Source: Hylemonella sp. | Lineage (GTDB): Bacteria; Pseudomonadota; Gammaproteobacteria; Burkholderiales; Burkholderiaceae_C | Assembly (NCBI GenBank): GCA_030695415.1 | Contig: JAUYQZ010000008.1 | Coordinates: 1 to 42,660, forward strand | Direction: 5' to 3' | DNA: 42,660 nucleotides | Shown: piece by piece, positions 26,061 through 35,865 of the stretch | Layout: each line of letters begins with the position of its first letter | Position numbering within the stretch: position 1 is the stretch's first letter | Position numbers and translations under genes: made by a program | Notes under the pieces: generated by a model | Seen by the model: the letters and a program-made list of their open reading frames with translations, nothing else | Told to the model about the DNA's origin: nothing | The model's database searches: none

Positions 26061-28514
26061 TTGATTGCTAAGTCACAACGCTGGCAAAGAACCGCCCTGG
26101 CGATTGCCTCCGCCACGGTACTGGGTTTGTGGGGCTCGCAGGCAGCTGCGCTGTCCCTGGGGCGCGTCTTGGTCCAGTCGGCGCTGGGCGAACCGCTGCG
26201 CGCCGAGATCGAGATCCTTGACATCAGCGAGGACGAAGCTTCCTCGCTGCGGCCCCGGGTGGCCTTGCCGGACACGTTTCGCGCCAGCGGCATGGAATAC
26301 AGTTCGGCCCTCAATGGCTTGCAGATCTCCCTTCAAAAACGCGCCAACGGACAGCAGTACCTGCGCCTGAGCAATTCGCGCGCCGTGAACGAGCCCTACG
26401 TCGACCTGATCCTGGAGGCCAGCTGGTCGTCGGGCCGCATCGTGCGTGACTACACGATGCTCTTCGATCCGCCGGTCCTCGGTGGAGCGCAGACCGTCAC
26501 GCCTCAGGCGCCCCAGGTCAGTTCCGTGCCCATCCGCATTGCACCGCCTCCCGCAAGGACTGAGGCTGCGGCGCCTTCACCCGCGCCTGCGCCGCAAACA
26601 CCGGTCAGCCCGGCGGCCGAACCCGCGGCCACACCGGCCCCCGCCCAAACGGCCACCGATACTGTCACTACGCCTGCCCCCGTAGCAGCTGCCCAGCCGC
26701 AGAAGAGTGTGGAGCCATCGCCTCCTGCCGTGGTCGGCCGTCAGCGCATCACCGTCAAGGCCGGCGACACTGCAGGCGAGCTGGCACTGGCCCAGAAATC
26801 GGCTGCCGTATCGCTGGACCAGATGCTGGTGGCCATGCTGCGCGGCAACCCGGACGCCTTCATCGGCGGCAACGTCAACCGTCTGCGCAAGGGCGCGGTG
26901 CTGGACATGCCCGGTTCCGAAGAAGCGCAGTCCACCCCGGCCGACGAGGCCCGCCAGATTCTGCAGACCCAGAGTAGGGACTTCAACGAATTCCGCCGCC
27001 GCCTGGCCAGCAGTGCTCCCGCCAGTCCGGAAGCCACTGCGGACCGCAAGACCAGCGGTACCGTGCAGACCCAGGTCGAGGAAAAGAAAGCCGCCTCGGC
27101 TGCACCGGACAAGCTGACCCTGTCCAAGGGTTCTGTCCAGGCCAAGGCCCCCGAAGACAAGCTGGCCAAGGAACGCAGCGCCAAGGAGGCCGCAGCCCGC
27201 ACCGAGGAGCTGGCCAAGAACGTCGCCGAGCTGGAGAAACTCAGCAAAGCCGCCGCCCCCGCTCCTGCCGCCTCAGCTGTCAAACCGGCGGCGCCCGCCG
27301 TGCCGGCGGCAGCGCCAGTCGCATCTGCACCCGCTGCAACTCCTGTACCCGCGCCCCAAGTCGCCGCGGCACCCGTGGCACAGGCTGCCAGTGCTCCGGC
27401 AGCGCCAGCGCCTCGTGCGGCAGCCTCGGCACCCGTGGCGACCCCCTTCGCCGAAGAGCCATCTCTGATCGACGAACTGATGGACAACCCCTTGATCCCG
27501 GCGGCAGCCGGCGGTCTGGTGGCCCTACTGGCCGGTCTGGCCTTCTATCGCAGCCGTCAGCGCAAGAATGCAGGGCAAGTCGACAGCGCCTACCTGGAGA
27601 GCCGTCTCCAGCCTGATTCTTTTTTCGGCGCAAGCGGCGGACAGCGAGTTGACACCAATGACAACGGTGCCAGCAGTTCCTCGTCCATGGTCTATTCGCC
27701 CAGCCAGCTTGATGCTGGCGACGATGTCGACCCCGTCGCTGAAGCCGACGTCTACCTGGCATATGGCCGTGACCTGCAGGCCGAGGAGATCCTCAAGGAA
27801 GCGCTGCGCAATCACCCGAGCCGCGTCGCGATTCACCAGAAACTCCTGGAAATTTACGCCAAGCGGCGTGATGTCAAGAGTTTCAGCGTGATCGCCAAGC
27901 AGGCCTACAAGGTCACCGGCGGCAGCGGTCTCGAGTGGGAGCACATCTGCGAGCTCGGCCAGGGTATCGACCCTGGGAACGAGGCCTATCACCCCGGCGG
28001 CGAGCCACCCGCCTCGGCACCCGCCCCCCTGCAGGCCAGCCCCGCCAGCTACGCCAGCCAGCCAGCACGGCAAGCCGCGCCGGCGGCCGCTGCAGCCGCC
28101 GCCGGTATGGATCTGGACCTGGATCTGGATTTCTCGCTCGATGAAGCGGAATCGCGCGCTGCCGCGCCTTCCGCCTACACCATGCCTGCACCGATCGCCT
28201 CGGCACCCGACAACAGCATGGCCTTCGAGGCCCCGCCCCTGCCGCAGATCAGCCCGGCGGCATCCGCACCTGCGCCCGCCGCGGACAACATGATGAACTT
28301 CGACATGGGCGGGCTCTCGCTTGACTTGGGCACACCCTCTGTAGAACCCGGCACGGGTACGGACGATCCGCTGGGCACCAAGCTGGCGCTGGCGGACGAG
28401 TTCAAGGCCATCGGCGACACCGACGGTGCCCGCGCCCTGATCGAGGAGATCATCGCCGAGGCCTCGGGCGAGATGAAATCCCGGGCACAGAAGGCCTTGG
28501 CCCAACTCGGCTGA
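26061..28514 (+). CDS. fimV: FimV-family pilus assembly / polar hub protein
   Basis: This 817-residue inner-membrane protein organises cell poles and type IV pilus/twitching functions in relatives. Seen in order: a signal peptide (about 1-32, ending SQAAA), the FimV N-terminal domain (about 33-145), a Pro/Ala-rich linker, a LysM peptidoglycan-binding domain (about 227-285), a charged coiled coil (about 370-400), another Ala/Pro-rich linker and one transmembrane helix (about 475-495). A cytoplasmic TPR-like part (about 555-620), acidic repeats (MDLDLDLDFSLDEAES) and the C-terminal FimV domain (from GTKLALADEFKAIGDTDGA) follow. Start TTG at 26061 has GGAGG upstream. Low-complexity Ala/Pro stretches explain the many shadow frames. 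Confidence 0.93.
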   Translation: MIAKSQRWQRTALAIASATVLGLWGSQAAALSLGRVLVQSALGEPLRAEIEILDISEDEASSLRPRVALPDTFRASGMEYSSALNGLQISLQKRANGQQYLRLSNSRAVNEPYVDLILEASWSSGRIVRDYTMLFDPPVLGGAQTVTPQAPQVSSVPIRIAPPPARTEAAAPSPAPAPQTPVSPAAEPAATPAPAQTATDTVTTPAPVAAAQPQKSVEPSPPAVVGRQRITVKAGDTAGELALAQKSAAVSLDQMLVAMLRGNPDAFIGGNVNRLRKGAVLDMPGSEEAQSTPADEARQILQTQSRDFNEFRRRLASSAPASPEATADRKTSGTVQTQVEEKKAASAAPDKLTLSKGSVQAKAPEDKLAKERSAKEAAARTEELAKNVAELEKLSKAAAPAPAASAVKPAAPAVPAAAPVASAPAATPVPAPQVAAAPVAQAASAPAAPAPRAAASAPVATPFAEEPSLIDELMDNPLIPAAAGGLVALLAGLAFYRSRQRKNAGQVDSAYLESRLQPDSFFGASGGQRVDTNDNGASSSSSMVYSPSQLDAGDDVDPVAEADVYLAYGRDLQAEEILKEALRNHPSRVAIHQKLLEIYAKRRDVKSFSVIAKQAYKVTGGSGLEWEHICELGQGIDPGNEAYHPGGEPPASAPAPLQASPASYASQPARQAAPAAAAAAAGMDLDLDLDFSLDEAESRAAAPSAYTMPAPIASAPDNSMAFEAPPLPQISPAASAPAPAADNMMNFDMGGLSLDLGTPSVEPGTGTDDPLGTKLALADEFKAIGDTDGARALIEEIIAEASGEMKSRAQKALAQLG

Positions 28515-28545
28515 TCCGGCCGGGTTCGACCGCGCAGGCCATGTC

Positions 28546-29328
28546 GTGAGGGTCGCCCTCGGCGTCAGCTACGATGGCCACCCTTACGACGGCTGGCAAA
28601 GCCAGCCTTCGGGTCGCACGGTGCAGGACCAGCTCGAAAAAGCGCTGAGCCAGTTCGCCGACCAGCGTATCTCCACCCTGTGTGCCGGACGCACGGATGC
28701 CGGCGTGCATGGCCTCATGCAGGTCGTGCACTTCGACACCACGGCCGAGCGCACGCCGCATGCCTGGGTGCGTGGTACCAACAGCTTGCTGCCCCGGGAC
28801 ATTGCCGTGCAATGGGCACAGATCGTCCCTAAGGAATTCCATTGCCGCGCCAGCGCCACGTCGCGCCGCTACGCCTATCTGCTGCTGGATTCGCCCGTGC
28901 GCCCCAGCGTCGACGCACACCGCGTGGGCTGGGTGTTCCAGCCCCTGGACCTGGAACGGATGCTGCAGGCCGTGCCTCATTTGCTGGGCGAGCACGACTT
29001 CAGCTCCTTTCGTGCCTCGGCCTGCCAGGCTCTTTCACCCATCAAGAACATCCTGCGGATCGACATCAGCCGGCGCGGCGCCTACTGGCGTTTTGAGTTC
29101 GAGGCCAATGCGTTTCTGCACCACATGATCCGAAACCTCATGGGCTGCCTGGTGTTCATTGGCCAGGGCCGGCAGCCACCAGACTGGATGGCCGAGGTGC
29201 TGGCCGCCCGCAACCGTGACGCCGCCGCTCCGACCTTCGCGCCCGACGGCCTGTACTTCCTGGGGCCACGCTACGACCCCAACTGGGGCCTGCCGGACCG
29301 CACGCCTGCGTATGATTGGCTGCCATGA
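28546..29328 (+). CDS. truA: tRNA pseudouridine synthase A
   Basis: This 260-residue enzyme makes pseudouridine at positions 38-40 of tRNA anticodon arms. The catalytic Asp51 is in CAGRTDAGVHG. Other family motifs are the start VALGVSYDGHPYDGWQ, RRYAYLLLDSP and the late FLHHMIRNLMG. Start GTG at 28546 is chosen because it gives the family N-terminus; the nearby ATG at 28541 is out of frame. It overlaps trpF by 4 bases (ATGA), a linkage found in many proteobacteria. Confidence 0.96.
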   Translation: MRVALGVSYDGHPYDGWQSQPSGRTVQDQLEKALSQFADQRISTLCAGRTDAGVHGLMQVVHFDTTAERTPHAWVRGTNSLLPRDIAVQWAQIVPKEFHCRASATSRRYAYLLLDSPVRPSVDAHRVGWVFQPLDLERMLQAVPHLLGEHDFSSFRASACQALSPIKNILRIDISRRGAYWRFEFEANAFLHHMIRNLMGCLVFIGQGRQPPDWMAEVLAARNRDAAAPTFAPDGLYFLGPRYDPNWGLPDRTPAYDWLP

Positions 29329-30023
29329 CCAAGGCCTCAACGCTTGTGACGGCGCCTGCCCGTACCCGAATCAAGATTTGCGGCCTGACGCGTGAGCAGG
29401 ACGTGGACTCGGCCGTCGCTGCTGGCGCCGACGCCGTGGGCTTTGTACTCTACGCAAAGAGCCCACGCCATGTCACCGCCCAACGCGCTGCCGAGTTGGC
29501 GCGCCGCTTGCCGGCCTTCATGACGCCGGTGCTGCTCGTGGTCAACGCCACCCCGGAGCAGGTCCAGGCTGCCTGCGCCCTGATCCCCAACGCCACGGTG
29601 CAATTCCATGGCGACGAGACACCGGAGCAATGCCTGGCGACGGCCGGCAGCCGTCCTTTCCTGCGAGCCGCCCGCATTCCCCTGGGCGACGCCGGCCGCA
29701 GCTTCGATCTCGTAAAATACGCTCAGCATTACTCGGCTGCCCAGGCCGTCCTGCTCGACGCGCATGTTGAGGGGTTCGGCGGCGGCGGCAAATCGTTCGA
29801 ATGGTCACTTCTACCTCCAAGCGTCGACGCTCACCTCGTCTTGAGTGGTGGACTCACGCCTGCAAACGTGACCGAAGGCATCCGGCAACTACGGCCGCGC
29901 TGTAAGTCGCTGGCCGTTGATGTCAGTTCCGGCGTCGAGCTCTCCAAGGGCATCAAGGACGCCTTCAAGATTCACCAGTTCATAGCGGCCGTGCGTACGG
30001 CTGATGAACAACCCGCAGGTTAA
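29325..30023 (+). CDS. trpF: Phosphoribosylanthranilate isomerase
   Basis: This 232-residue TIM-barrel enzyme performs the third step of tryptophan synthesis. The catalytic Cys is in RIKICGLT and the general-acid Asp in [16 protein letters not shown]. The phosphate-binding part is [10 protein letters not shown] and the AVDVSSGVE segment. The ATG at 29325 overlaps the truA stop. An upstream in-frame ATG at 29316 is possible but would lengthen the overlap. trpB follows after 2 bases. Confidence 0.97.
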   Translation: MTKASTLVTAPARTRIKICGLTREQDVDSAVAAGADAVGFVLYAKSPRHVTAQRAAELARRLPAFMTPVLLVVNATPEQVQAACALIPNATVQFHGDETPEQCLATAGSRPFLRAARIPLGDAGRSFDLVKYAQHYSAAQAVLLDAHVEGFGGGGKSFEWSLLPPSVDAHLVLSGGLTPANVTEGIRQLRPRCKSLAVDVSSGVELSKGIKDAFKIHQFIAAVRTADEQPAG

Positions 30024-30025
30024 CC

Positions 30026-31315
30026 ATGTTTGACTACCACCAGCCCGACCCCAAGGGTCACTTCGGCATCTATGGCGGCAGCTTCGTCAGTGAGACGCTG
30101 ACGCACGCCATCAACGAGTTGCGCGCGGCCTATGCCCAGTACCAGCATGACCCGGCCTTCATGGCCGAGTTCAAGTACGAGCTGGCGCATTTCGTGGGTC
30201 GTCCCTCGCCGGTCTACCACGCGGCACGCATGAGTCGCGAGCAGGGCGGCGCGCAGATCTTCCTCAAGCGCGAAGACCTGAACCACACGGGCGCCCACAA
30301 GATCAACAACACCATCGGCCAGGCCATGCTGGCCCGCCGCATGGGAAAGACGCGCATCATCGCCGAGACTGGCGCGGGCCAGCACGGCGTGGCCACGGCG
30401 ACCATCTGTGCGCGCTATGGCCTGGAATGCGTGGTCTATATGGGCTCCGAAGACGTCAAGCGCCAGAGCCCCAACGTCTACCGCATGAAGCTGCTCGGTG
30501 CGACTGTGGTGCCGGTGGAATCCGGCAGCAAGACCCTGAAAGACGCGCTGAACGAGGCCATGCGCGACTGGGTCGCCAACGTGGACAACACCTTCTACAT
30601 CATCGGCACGGTGGCCGGCCCGCACCCTTACCCCATGATGGTGCGCGACTTCCAGAGCGTGATCGGCGAGGAATGTCTGATCCAGATGCCCGAGATGCTC
30701 CAGCGCACCGGCTGCCAGAGCGCCCAGCCCGATGCGGTGATCGCCTGCGTGGGCGGTGGCTCCAATGCCATGGGCATTTTCCATCCCTACATCCCGCACG
30801 ACGCGACGCGCCTGATCGGCGTGGAAGCGGCTGGTGAAGGCATGGACTCCGGCAAGCACTCGGCCTCGCTGCAACGCGGCAGCCCGGGCGTGCTGCACGG
30901 CAACCGCACCTATGTACTGCAGAACGAGGACGGTCAGGTCACCGAGACCCACAGCATCAGCGCCGGCCTGGACTACCCCGGCGTCGGCCCCGAGCACGCC
31001 TACCTCAAGGACATCGGGCGCGCCGAGTACGTGGGCATCACCGATACCGAAGCCCTGGCCGCCTTCCACTACCTGTGCCGGACCGAGGGCATCATCCCTG
31101 CGCTGGAATCGAGTCACGCCGTGGCCTACGCCATGAAGCTGGCCAAGACGATGCGTGCTGACCAGTCCATCTTGGTGAACCTCTCCGGCCGGGGCGACAA
31201 GGACATTGGCACCGTGGCCGACCTGAGTCACGGTGACTTCTTTTGCCGTCCCAGCTGTCAAGGCCAGGCCGTCAAAGGCGGCCATGTCGAGCAGAAGATC
31301 GAGTTTAAAAAATGA
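30026..31315 (+). CDS. trpB: Tryptophan synthase beta chain
   Basis: This 429-residue PLP enzyme condenses indole with serine. The PLP Lys92 is in [15 protein letters not shown], and the phosphate-binding loop is [12 protein letters not shown]. The catalytic Glu region is [16 protein letters not shown], and [13 protein letters not shown] near the end is typical. The C-terminal tail beyond that (about 25 residues with two Cys) is longer than in many enteric homologues, but I believe it is common in this group. Its stop overlaps the trpA ATG by 4 bases. Confidence 0.98.
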   Translation: MFDYHQPDPKGHFGIYGGSFVSETLTHAINELRAAYAQYQHDPAFMAEFKYELAHFVGRPSPVYHAARMSREQGGAQIFLKREDLNHTGAHKINNTIGQAMLARRMGKTRIIAETGAGQHGVATATICARYGLECVVYMGSEDVKRQSPNVYRMKLLGATVVPVESGSKTLKDALNEAMRDWVANVDNTFYIIGTVAGPHPYPMMVRDFQSVIGEECLIQMPEMLQRTGCQSAQPDAVIACVGGGSNAMGIFHPYIPHDATRLIGVEAAGEGMDSGKHSASLQRGSPGVLHGNRTYVLQNEDGQVTETHSISAGLDYPGVGPEHAYLKDIGRAEYVGITDTEALAAFHYLCRTEGIIPALESSHAVAYAMKLAKTMRADQSILVNLSGRGDKDIGTVADLSHGDFFCRPSCQGQAVKGGHVEQKIEFKK

Positions 31316-32130
31316 GCCGCATAGCCTCCACTTTCAATGCGCTGCGAAAGAGCCAGCGCAAGGCCCTGATCCCCTTCATCACGGCCGGCTACCCCTACCC
31401 CGATATCACCCCCGAACTCATGCACGGCATGGTGGGTGCCGGTGCCGACGTGATCGAGCTGGGCGTGCCCTTCTCCGACCCAAGCGCTGACGGCCCGGTC
31501 ATCCAGGCGGCGGGTGACAAGGCCCTGGCCGCCGGCATCGGCCTGCGCCAGGTGCTGGAGATGGTGCGTGTCTTCCGCCAGAACAACAGCACCACGCCCG
31601 TGGTGCTGATGGGCTATGCCAACCCGATCGAACGCTACGACCAGCTGCATCAGGCTGGCGGCGCCAACGCCTTCGCGCGGGATGCCGCCGCCGCTGGCGT
31701 GGACGGCGTGCTGGTGGTGGACTACCCCCCCGAAGAATGTGAAACCTTTGCCGCTGCCCTCAAACAGCACGGCCTGGATCTGATCTTCCTGCTGGCGCCG
31801 ACCAGTACCGATGAGCGCATGGCCCAGGTAGCGCGCGTGGCCAGCGGTTATGTCTACTACGTCTCGCTCAAAGGCGTGACCGGTGCCGGCACGCTGGATA
31901 CCGCCGCCGTGGAAGCCATGCTGCCGCGCATCCGCCAGCATGTGAAGGTGCCGGTGGGCGTGGGTTTCGGCATCCGGGACGCGGCCAGCGCCAAGGCCGT
32001 GGGCCGGGTGGCCGACGCGGTGGTGATCGGCAGCCGCATCATCCAGCTGATCGACCCACTGCCCCGGGCACAAGTCGTTACCGTGGCCTCGGATTTCCTG
32101 CGGGAAATCCGCCAGGCTTTGGATACATAA
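31312..32130 (+). CDS. trpA: Tryptophan synthase alpha chain
   Basis: This 272-residue TIM-barrel subunit cleaves indole-3-glycerol phosphate and passes indole to TrpB. The catalytic Glu and Asp are in [20 protein letters not shown]. The loop region [12 protein letters not shown] and [12 protein letters not shown] and the phosphate site [13 protein letters not shown] are all present. ATGA overlap with trpB implies coupled translation of the alpha-beta complex. The trpEGDC genes are not in this window. Confidence 0.98.
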   Translation: MSRIASTFNALRKSQRKALIPFITAGYPYPDITPELMHGMVGAGADVIELGVPFSDPSADGPVIQAAGDKALAAGIGLRQVLEMVRVFRQNNSTTPVVLMGYANPIERYDQLHQAGGANAFARDAAAAGVDGVLVVDYPPEECETFAAALKQHGLDLIFLLAPTSTDERMAQVARVASGYVYYVSLKGVTGAGTLDTAAVEAMLPRIRQHVKVPVGVGFGIRDAASAKAVGRVADAVVIGSRIIQLIDPLPRAQVVTVASDFLREIRQALDT

Positions 32131-32190
32131 TGCCGGGCTTGCACCTCGCAGGCGCAGGACTCTGACCCCATTTAAAGAAGGAGGCAAACC

Positions 32191-33063
32191 ATGAGTTGGC
32201 TCGAAAAACTTCTGCCCCCGAAAATCCAGCACACCGACCCGGCCGACCGCCGCAGCGTGCCCGAGGGCCTGTGGATCAAGTGCCCCAGCTGTGAGTCGGT
32301 GCTGTACAAGACCGATCTGGAGCAGAACCAGAACGTCTGCCCGACCTGCAGCCACCACCACCGCATCGACGCGCGCACGCGCCTCAACCTGTTCCTGGAC
32401 AACGAAGGCCGCTTCGAGATCGGTCAGGAAGTGCTGCCGGTCGACGCACTCAAGTTCAAGGACAGCCGCAAGTATCCGGAGCGACTGAAAGAGGCCCTGG
32501 AAGCCACGGGCGAGACGGACGCCCTGGTGGTCATGGGCGGTGCCGTGCACGGCATCAGCCTGGTGGCGGCCAGCTTCGAGTTCGGCTTCATGGGCGGCTC
32601 CATGGGCTCGGTGGTCGGCGAGCGTTTCGTACGCGGCGTCGAGGCCGCCATCGAGCAGAAAGTGCCCTTCCTGTGCTTCACCGCCACCGGCGGCGCCCGC
32701 ATGCAGGAAGGCCTGCTCTCCCTGATGCAGATGGCCAAGACCAATGCCGCCCTGACCCGCCTGGCCAAGAAGAAGCTGCCCTACATCAGCGTGCTGACCG
32801 ACCCGACCATGGGTGGCGTGAGCGCCGGCTTCGCCTTCCTGGGGGACGTGGTGATTGCCGAGCCCAAGGCCCTGATCGGCTTTGCCGGCCCGCGTGTGAT
32901 CGAGTCCACCGTGCGCGTGAAACTGCCCGAGGGTTTCCAGCGCGCCGAGTTCTTGCAGGAAAAGGGCGCCGTTGACTTCATCTGCGACCGCCGCGAATTG
33001 CGCAAGACCGTGGCCAACACCCTGGCCATGCTGCAACGCCAGCCGGCCGATGCCGTGATCTGA
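32191..33063 (+). CDS. accD: Acetyl-CoA carboxylase carboxyltransferase beta subunit
   Basis: This 290-residue subunit transfers carboxyl from biotin to acetyl-CoA to make malonyl-CoA, the first step of fatty-acid synthesis, together with AccA. The N-terminal zinc ribbon has Cys31, Cys34, Cys50 and Cys53. The crotonase-like carboxyltransferase core includes [12 protein letters not shown] and [17 protein letters not shown] strong AAGGAGG site precedes the ATG. In relatives folC usually follows; here a terminator and a convergent YggT gene follow instead. Confidence 0.97.
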   Translation: MSWLEKLLPPKIQHTDPADRRSVPEGLWIKCPSCESVLYKTDLEQNQNVCPTCSHHHRIDARTRLNLFLDNEGRFEIGQEVLPVDALKFKDSRKYPERLKEALEATGETDALVVMGGAVHGISLVAASFEFGFMGGSMGSVVGERFVRGVEAAIEQKVPFLCFTATGGARMQEGLLSLMQMAKTNAALTRLAKKKLPYISVLTDPTMGGVSAGFAFLGDVVIAEPKALIGFAGPRVIESTVRVKLPEGFQRAEFLQEKGAVDFICDRRELRKTVANTLAMLQRQPADAVI

Positions 33064-33082
33064 ACACCACAGCCCTCCCCCG

Positions 33083-33110
33083 AAGCCGGCCTTGCGCCGG
33101 CTTTCTCTTT
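33083..33110 (+). terminator. Rho-independent terminator after accD
   Basis: An 8-bp perfect stem (AAGCCGGC at 33083-33090 with GCCGGCTT at 33096-33103) and a 5-base loop lead into TTCTCTTT. It lies 20 bases after the accD stop. The opposite strand has no matching T-run, so it serves mainly the plus-strand operon. Its tail overlaps the end of the convergent YggT gene by 2 bases. Confidence 0.82.
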
Positions 33111-33669
33111 ACAGGAGCGCCAGACCCTGCAGATGGCCCAGCACGATGGCCGCCACCTGCAGCAGGACCAGCAGCACCAGGGGCGACAGGTCCACCCCGC
33201 CCACAAGTGGCACGAGACGGCGGATCGGTGCCAGGAAAGGCGCCACCAGGCGTTCGATGATGTCGGACAGCACCGTATGGGACTGTACCCAGGACAGAAC
33301 GGCATAGACGATCACCAACCCGGTCAGGCCGGAGATCACCAGCCGCACCACGCCAAAGCCAGCGAGGATCAACACCGACACATAGCTGTGGACGAAGCTG
33401 GTGAAAGCCCACAAGAGCGAAAACATGGCCAGCTCGATCAGCCAGGCCGCCAGCAGGCTGGAAAGATCCCAGCGGCCGGCGGGGGGCACAAAACGGCGCA
33501 GCGGCAGCACCAGCCAGTCGGTCAAGGCAAAGACAAAACGGCCCAGCGGATTGCCCGAGCGCGCCGACATGGGGATGCGCTGGTACTGCATGTAAAGGCG
33601 CAAGAGGCAGGCGCCACCGAGCACGCCGGCCACGACTTCGAGCAAGAGAGAAAAGATCTGGAACAGCAT
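33109..33669 (-). CDS. YggT-family membrane protein
   Basis: This 186-residue integral membrane protein has two YggT repeats, each with paired hydrophobic helices. The first is about residues 5-25 and 65-90, the second about 97-130 and 160-185. The repeat motifs LTDWLVLPLRRFVPPAG and ERLVAPFLAPIRRLVPLVGG are clear. Related proteins in other bacteria are implicated in osmotic tolerance or cell division, but no firm role is known. It converges with accD and is divergent from lysS. Confidence 0.9.
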   Translation of the reverse strand: MLFQIFSLLLEVVAGVLGGACLLRLYMQYQRIPMSARSGNPLGRFVFALTDWLVLPLRRFVPPAGRWDLSSLLAAWLIELAMFSLLWAFTSFVHSYVSVLILAGFGVVRLVISGLTGLVIVYAVLSWVQSHTVLSDIIERLVAPFLAPIRRLVPLVGGVDLSPLVLLVLLQVAAIVLGHLQGLALL

Positions 33670-33716
33670 GACGGGCCCGGACAGAAGGGAAAAAGCTGGA
33701 AGGATGATAGCGTCAT

Positions 33717-33750
33717 TAAAATAGCGGGTTCTGGCCCTCTCTCAGGGCCA
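33717..33750 (+). promoter_or_regulatory. lysS upstream region: -10-like element and leader hairpin
   Basis: TAAAAT (33717-33722) matches the -10 consensus at 5 of 6 positions but has no clear -35. Downstream, TGGCCCT (33732-33738) and AGGGCCA (33744-33750) form a perfect 7-bp hairpin with loop CTCTC, ending 20 bases before the lysS ATG. No Shine-Dalgarno sequence lies between the hairpin and the ATG, so initiation may depend on the structure (inference). Confidence 0.4.
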
Positions 33751-33769
33751 CCTCCTACCCGGCCCGCCC

Positions 33770-35302
33770 ATGTCAGAACAACACACCGCTGCCCCCGCCC
33801 AGGATGAAAACCAGCTGATCGCGGAACGCCGCGAAAAGCTCAAGGCCATCCGCCAGCGCCAGGCTGAGGGCAAAGGCCCCGCCTTCCCCAACGACTTCAA
33901 GCCGGCCGACCGCGCCGCCGACCTGTTTGCCGCCCACGCCGGTCAGACCCCCGAGGGCCTGCTGGAGCAGGGCAGCCGCGCCAGCGTGGCCGGTCGCATG
34001 ATGCTCAAGCGTGTCATGGGCAAGGCCAGCTTCGCCACCCTGCAGGACAGCAGCGGCCGCATCCAGATCTACGTCAAGCGCGACGAGATCGGCGAGGAAG
34101 TCTACGAGACGTTCAAGCACTGGGACCTGGGCGACATCGTGGCCGCCGAAGGCCTGGTCTTCAAGACCAAGACCGGCGAGCTCTCCATCCAGGCCAGCAG
34201 CGTGCGTCTGCTGACCAAGAGCCTGCGCCCCATGCCCGACAAGTTTCACGGCGTGGCCGACCAGGAGGTCAAGTATCGCCAGCGCTACGTGGACCTGATG
34301 ACCGACGAAGAGGCCCGCAAGCGCTTCGTCGCACGCAGCAAGGCCGTGAGCTCGATCCGCGAGTTCATGGTGACGCACGGCTTCCTCGAAGTCGAGACGC
34401 CCATGCTGCACCCGATTCCCGGCGGCGCCAACGCCAAGCCCTTCGTCACCCACCACAATGCGCTGGACCAGGAAATGTTCCTGCGCATCGCGCCCGAGCT
34501 CTACCTCAAGCGCCTGATCGTGGGAGGCTTCGAGCGCGTGTTCGAGATCAACCGCAACTTCCGCAACGAAGGCATCTCGGTGCGCCACAACCCCGAGTTC
34601 ACCATGATGGAGTTCTATGCGGCCTACTGGGACTACCAGGACCTCATGACCTTCACCGAAGGCCTGGTGCGCCACGCCGCCCAGCAGGCCACCGGCACGC
34701 TGCAACTGACCTACAGTGGCAAGCCGGTGGACCTGGCCCGGCCGTTTGAGCGCCTGACCATCCGCGAAGCCATCATCCGGCACAGCGAAGCCGGCAGTGC
34801 CTATGTCGACGACAGTGCCTGGCTCATCAACGCGCTCCGAAAACTAGGCCTGAACGAAGAGAAGCACAAGCTCTCGACCCGTACCTTGTCCTCCCTGCAG
34901 GTGCTCTACTTCGAAGAGGTGGTGGAGGAGAAACTCTGGCAGCCCACCTTCATCTGCGAACATCCAGTGGAAATCTCGCCGCTGGCGCGCGCCAGCGACA
35001 CGCGCCCGGACGTCACGGAGCGCTTCGAGCTCTACATCACCGGGCGCGAGTTCGGTAACGGCTTCTCCGAGCTGAACGACGCGGAGGAGCAGGCCGCACG
35101 CTTTCATGGCCAAGTCGCGGCCAAGGACAGCGGCGACGACGAAGCCATGTTCTTCGACCACGACTTCGTGCGCGCGCTCGAATACGGCATGCCGCCTGCG
35201 GGCGGATGCGGCATCGGCATCGACCGCCTGATGATGCTGCTGACCGACAGCCCCAGCATCCGCGATGTGATTCTCTTCCCGGCCTTGCGCCGCGAAGGCT
35301 GA
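33770..35302 (+). CDS. lysS: Lysyl-tRNA synthetase, class II
   Basis: This 510-residue enzyme charges tRNA-Lys. The N-terminal OB-fold anticodon-binding domain occupies about 60-150, with [14 protein letters not shown]. The class II catalytic domain has motif 1 near [15 protein letters not shown], motif 2 in [20 protein letters not shown] and motif 3 in [16 protein letters not shown]. Length matches the bacterial family (about 500). It is followed 10 bases later by a YgjP-like metallopeptidase gene, probably in the same transcript. Confidence 0.98.
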   Translation: MSEQHTAAPAQDENQLIAERREKLKAIRQRQAEGKGPAFPNDFKPADRAADLFAAHAGQTPEGLLEQGSRASVAGRMMLKRVMGKASFATLQDSSGRIQIYVKRDEIGEEVYETFKHWDLGDIVAAEGLVFKTKTGELSIQASSVRLLTKSLRPMPDKFHGVADQEVKYRQRYVDLMTDEEARKRFVARSKAVSSIREFMVTHGFLEVETPMLHPIPGGANAKPFVTHHNALDQEMFLRIAPELYLKRLIVGGFERVFEINRNFRNEGISVRHNPEFTMMEFYAAYWDYQDLMTFTEGLVRHAAQQATGTLQLTYSGKPVDLARPFERLTIREAIIRHSEAGSAYVDDSAWLINALRKLGLNEEKHKLSTRTLSSLQVLYFEEVVEEKLWQPTFICEHPVEISPLARASDTRPDVTERFELYITGREFGNGFSELNDAEEQAARFHGQVAAKDSGDDEAMFFDHDFVRALEYGMPPAGGCGIGIDRLMMLLTDSPSIRDVILFPALRREG

Positions 35303-35312
35303 GCGCGGCGAG

Positions 35313-35828
35313 GTGAAATACCTGAGCGGCTACCCTGAACCCGTCCTGGCGCAGGTACGTCATCTGCTGGCTCAGGACCGTCTGGGCGAGTCGCTGCGCA
35401 GCCGCTACCCCCAGCGCCATGACATCCGCAGCGACCGGGCGCTGTTCGACTATGTTCAGGGCTTGAAAGCCGAGTACCTGCGCAGCGCCGAGCCGCTGAA
35501 CAAGGTCTGCTTCGACAGCAAGCTGCACGTGATCCAGCACGCCTTGGGCACACACACCAGCATCTCACGCGTACAAGGCAGCAAGCTGAAAACGAAGCGC
35601 GAAATCCGCATCGCCACCCTGTTCAAGGACGTTCCACCCGAATTTCTCAAGATGATCGCGGTGCATGAACTGGCCCACCTCCGGGAAAAGGCTCACGACA
35701 AGGCTTTTTACCAGCTCTGCGTCCACATGGAGCCGAGCTACCACCAGTACGAGTTCGACCTGCGTCTGTACCTGACGCAGCTGGAGATCGCCGGCCGCAT
35801 GGACTGGGCGGCGCCCAGGACGGACTGA
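35313..35828 (+). CDS. YgjP-like metallopeptidase-domain protein (M48-related)
   Basis: This 171-residue soluble protein has a zinc-peptidase motif: His118, Glu119 and His122 in VHELAHLREKAHDKAFYQLC, with His128 as a possible third ligand. It resembles the YgjP/DUF45 group related to SprT and WLM metalloproteases. It starts with GTG at 35313, just after lysS. The first 60 residues are helical and have no signal peptide. No substrate is known for this group. Confidence 0.82.
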   Translation: MKYLSGYPEPVLAQVRHLLAQDRLGESLRSRYPQRHDIRSDRALFDYVQGLKAEYLRSAEPLNKVCFDSKLHVIQHALGTHTSISRVQGSKLKTKREIRIATLFKDVPPEFLKMIAVHELAHLREKAHDKAFYQLCVHMEPSYHQYEFDLRLYLTQLEIAGRMDWAAPRTD

Positions 35829-35859
35829 GGCCGCAGGACGCGCAGCGCCTACTGCGGCC
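35829..35859. terminator. Perfect inverted repeat between convergent genes
   Basis: GGCCGCAG (35829-35836) pairs with CTGCGGCC (35852-35859), and the loop contains a smaller GCGC/GCGC pairing. It occupies the 37-base gap between the convergent metallopeptidase and nagZ genes. There is no U-tract on either side, so it would be a weak or Rho-assisted bidirectional terminator. Confidence 0.55.
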
Positions 35860-35865
35860 CCGGCT

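Noticed and set aside
26500..27450. Dense Ala/Pro repeats in fimV considered as DNA tandem repeats
   Set aside because: The repeats are protein-level low complexity with varied codons and no regular DNA period; normal for FimV linkers.
31258..33036. A 592-codon minus-strand frame spanning trpA and accD
   Set aside because: It is antisense to two conserved genes and crosses their boundary, with His/Gly-rich composition only.
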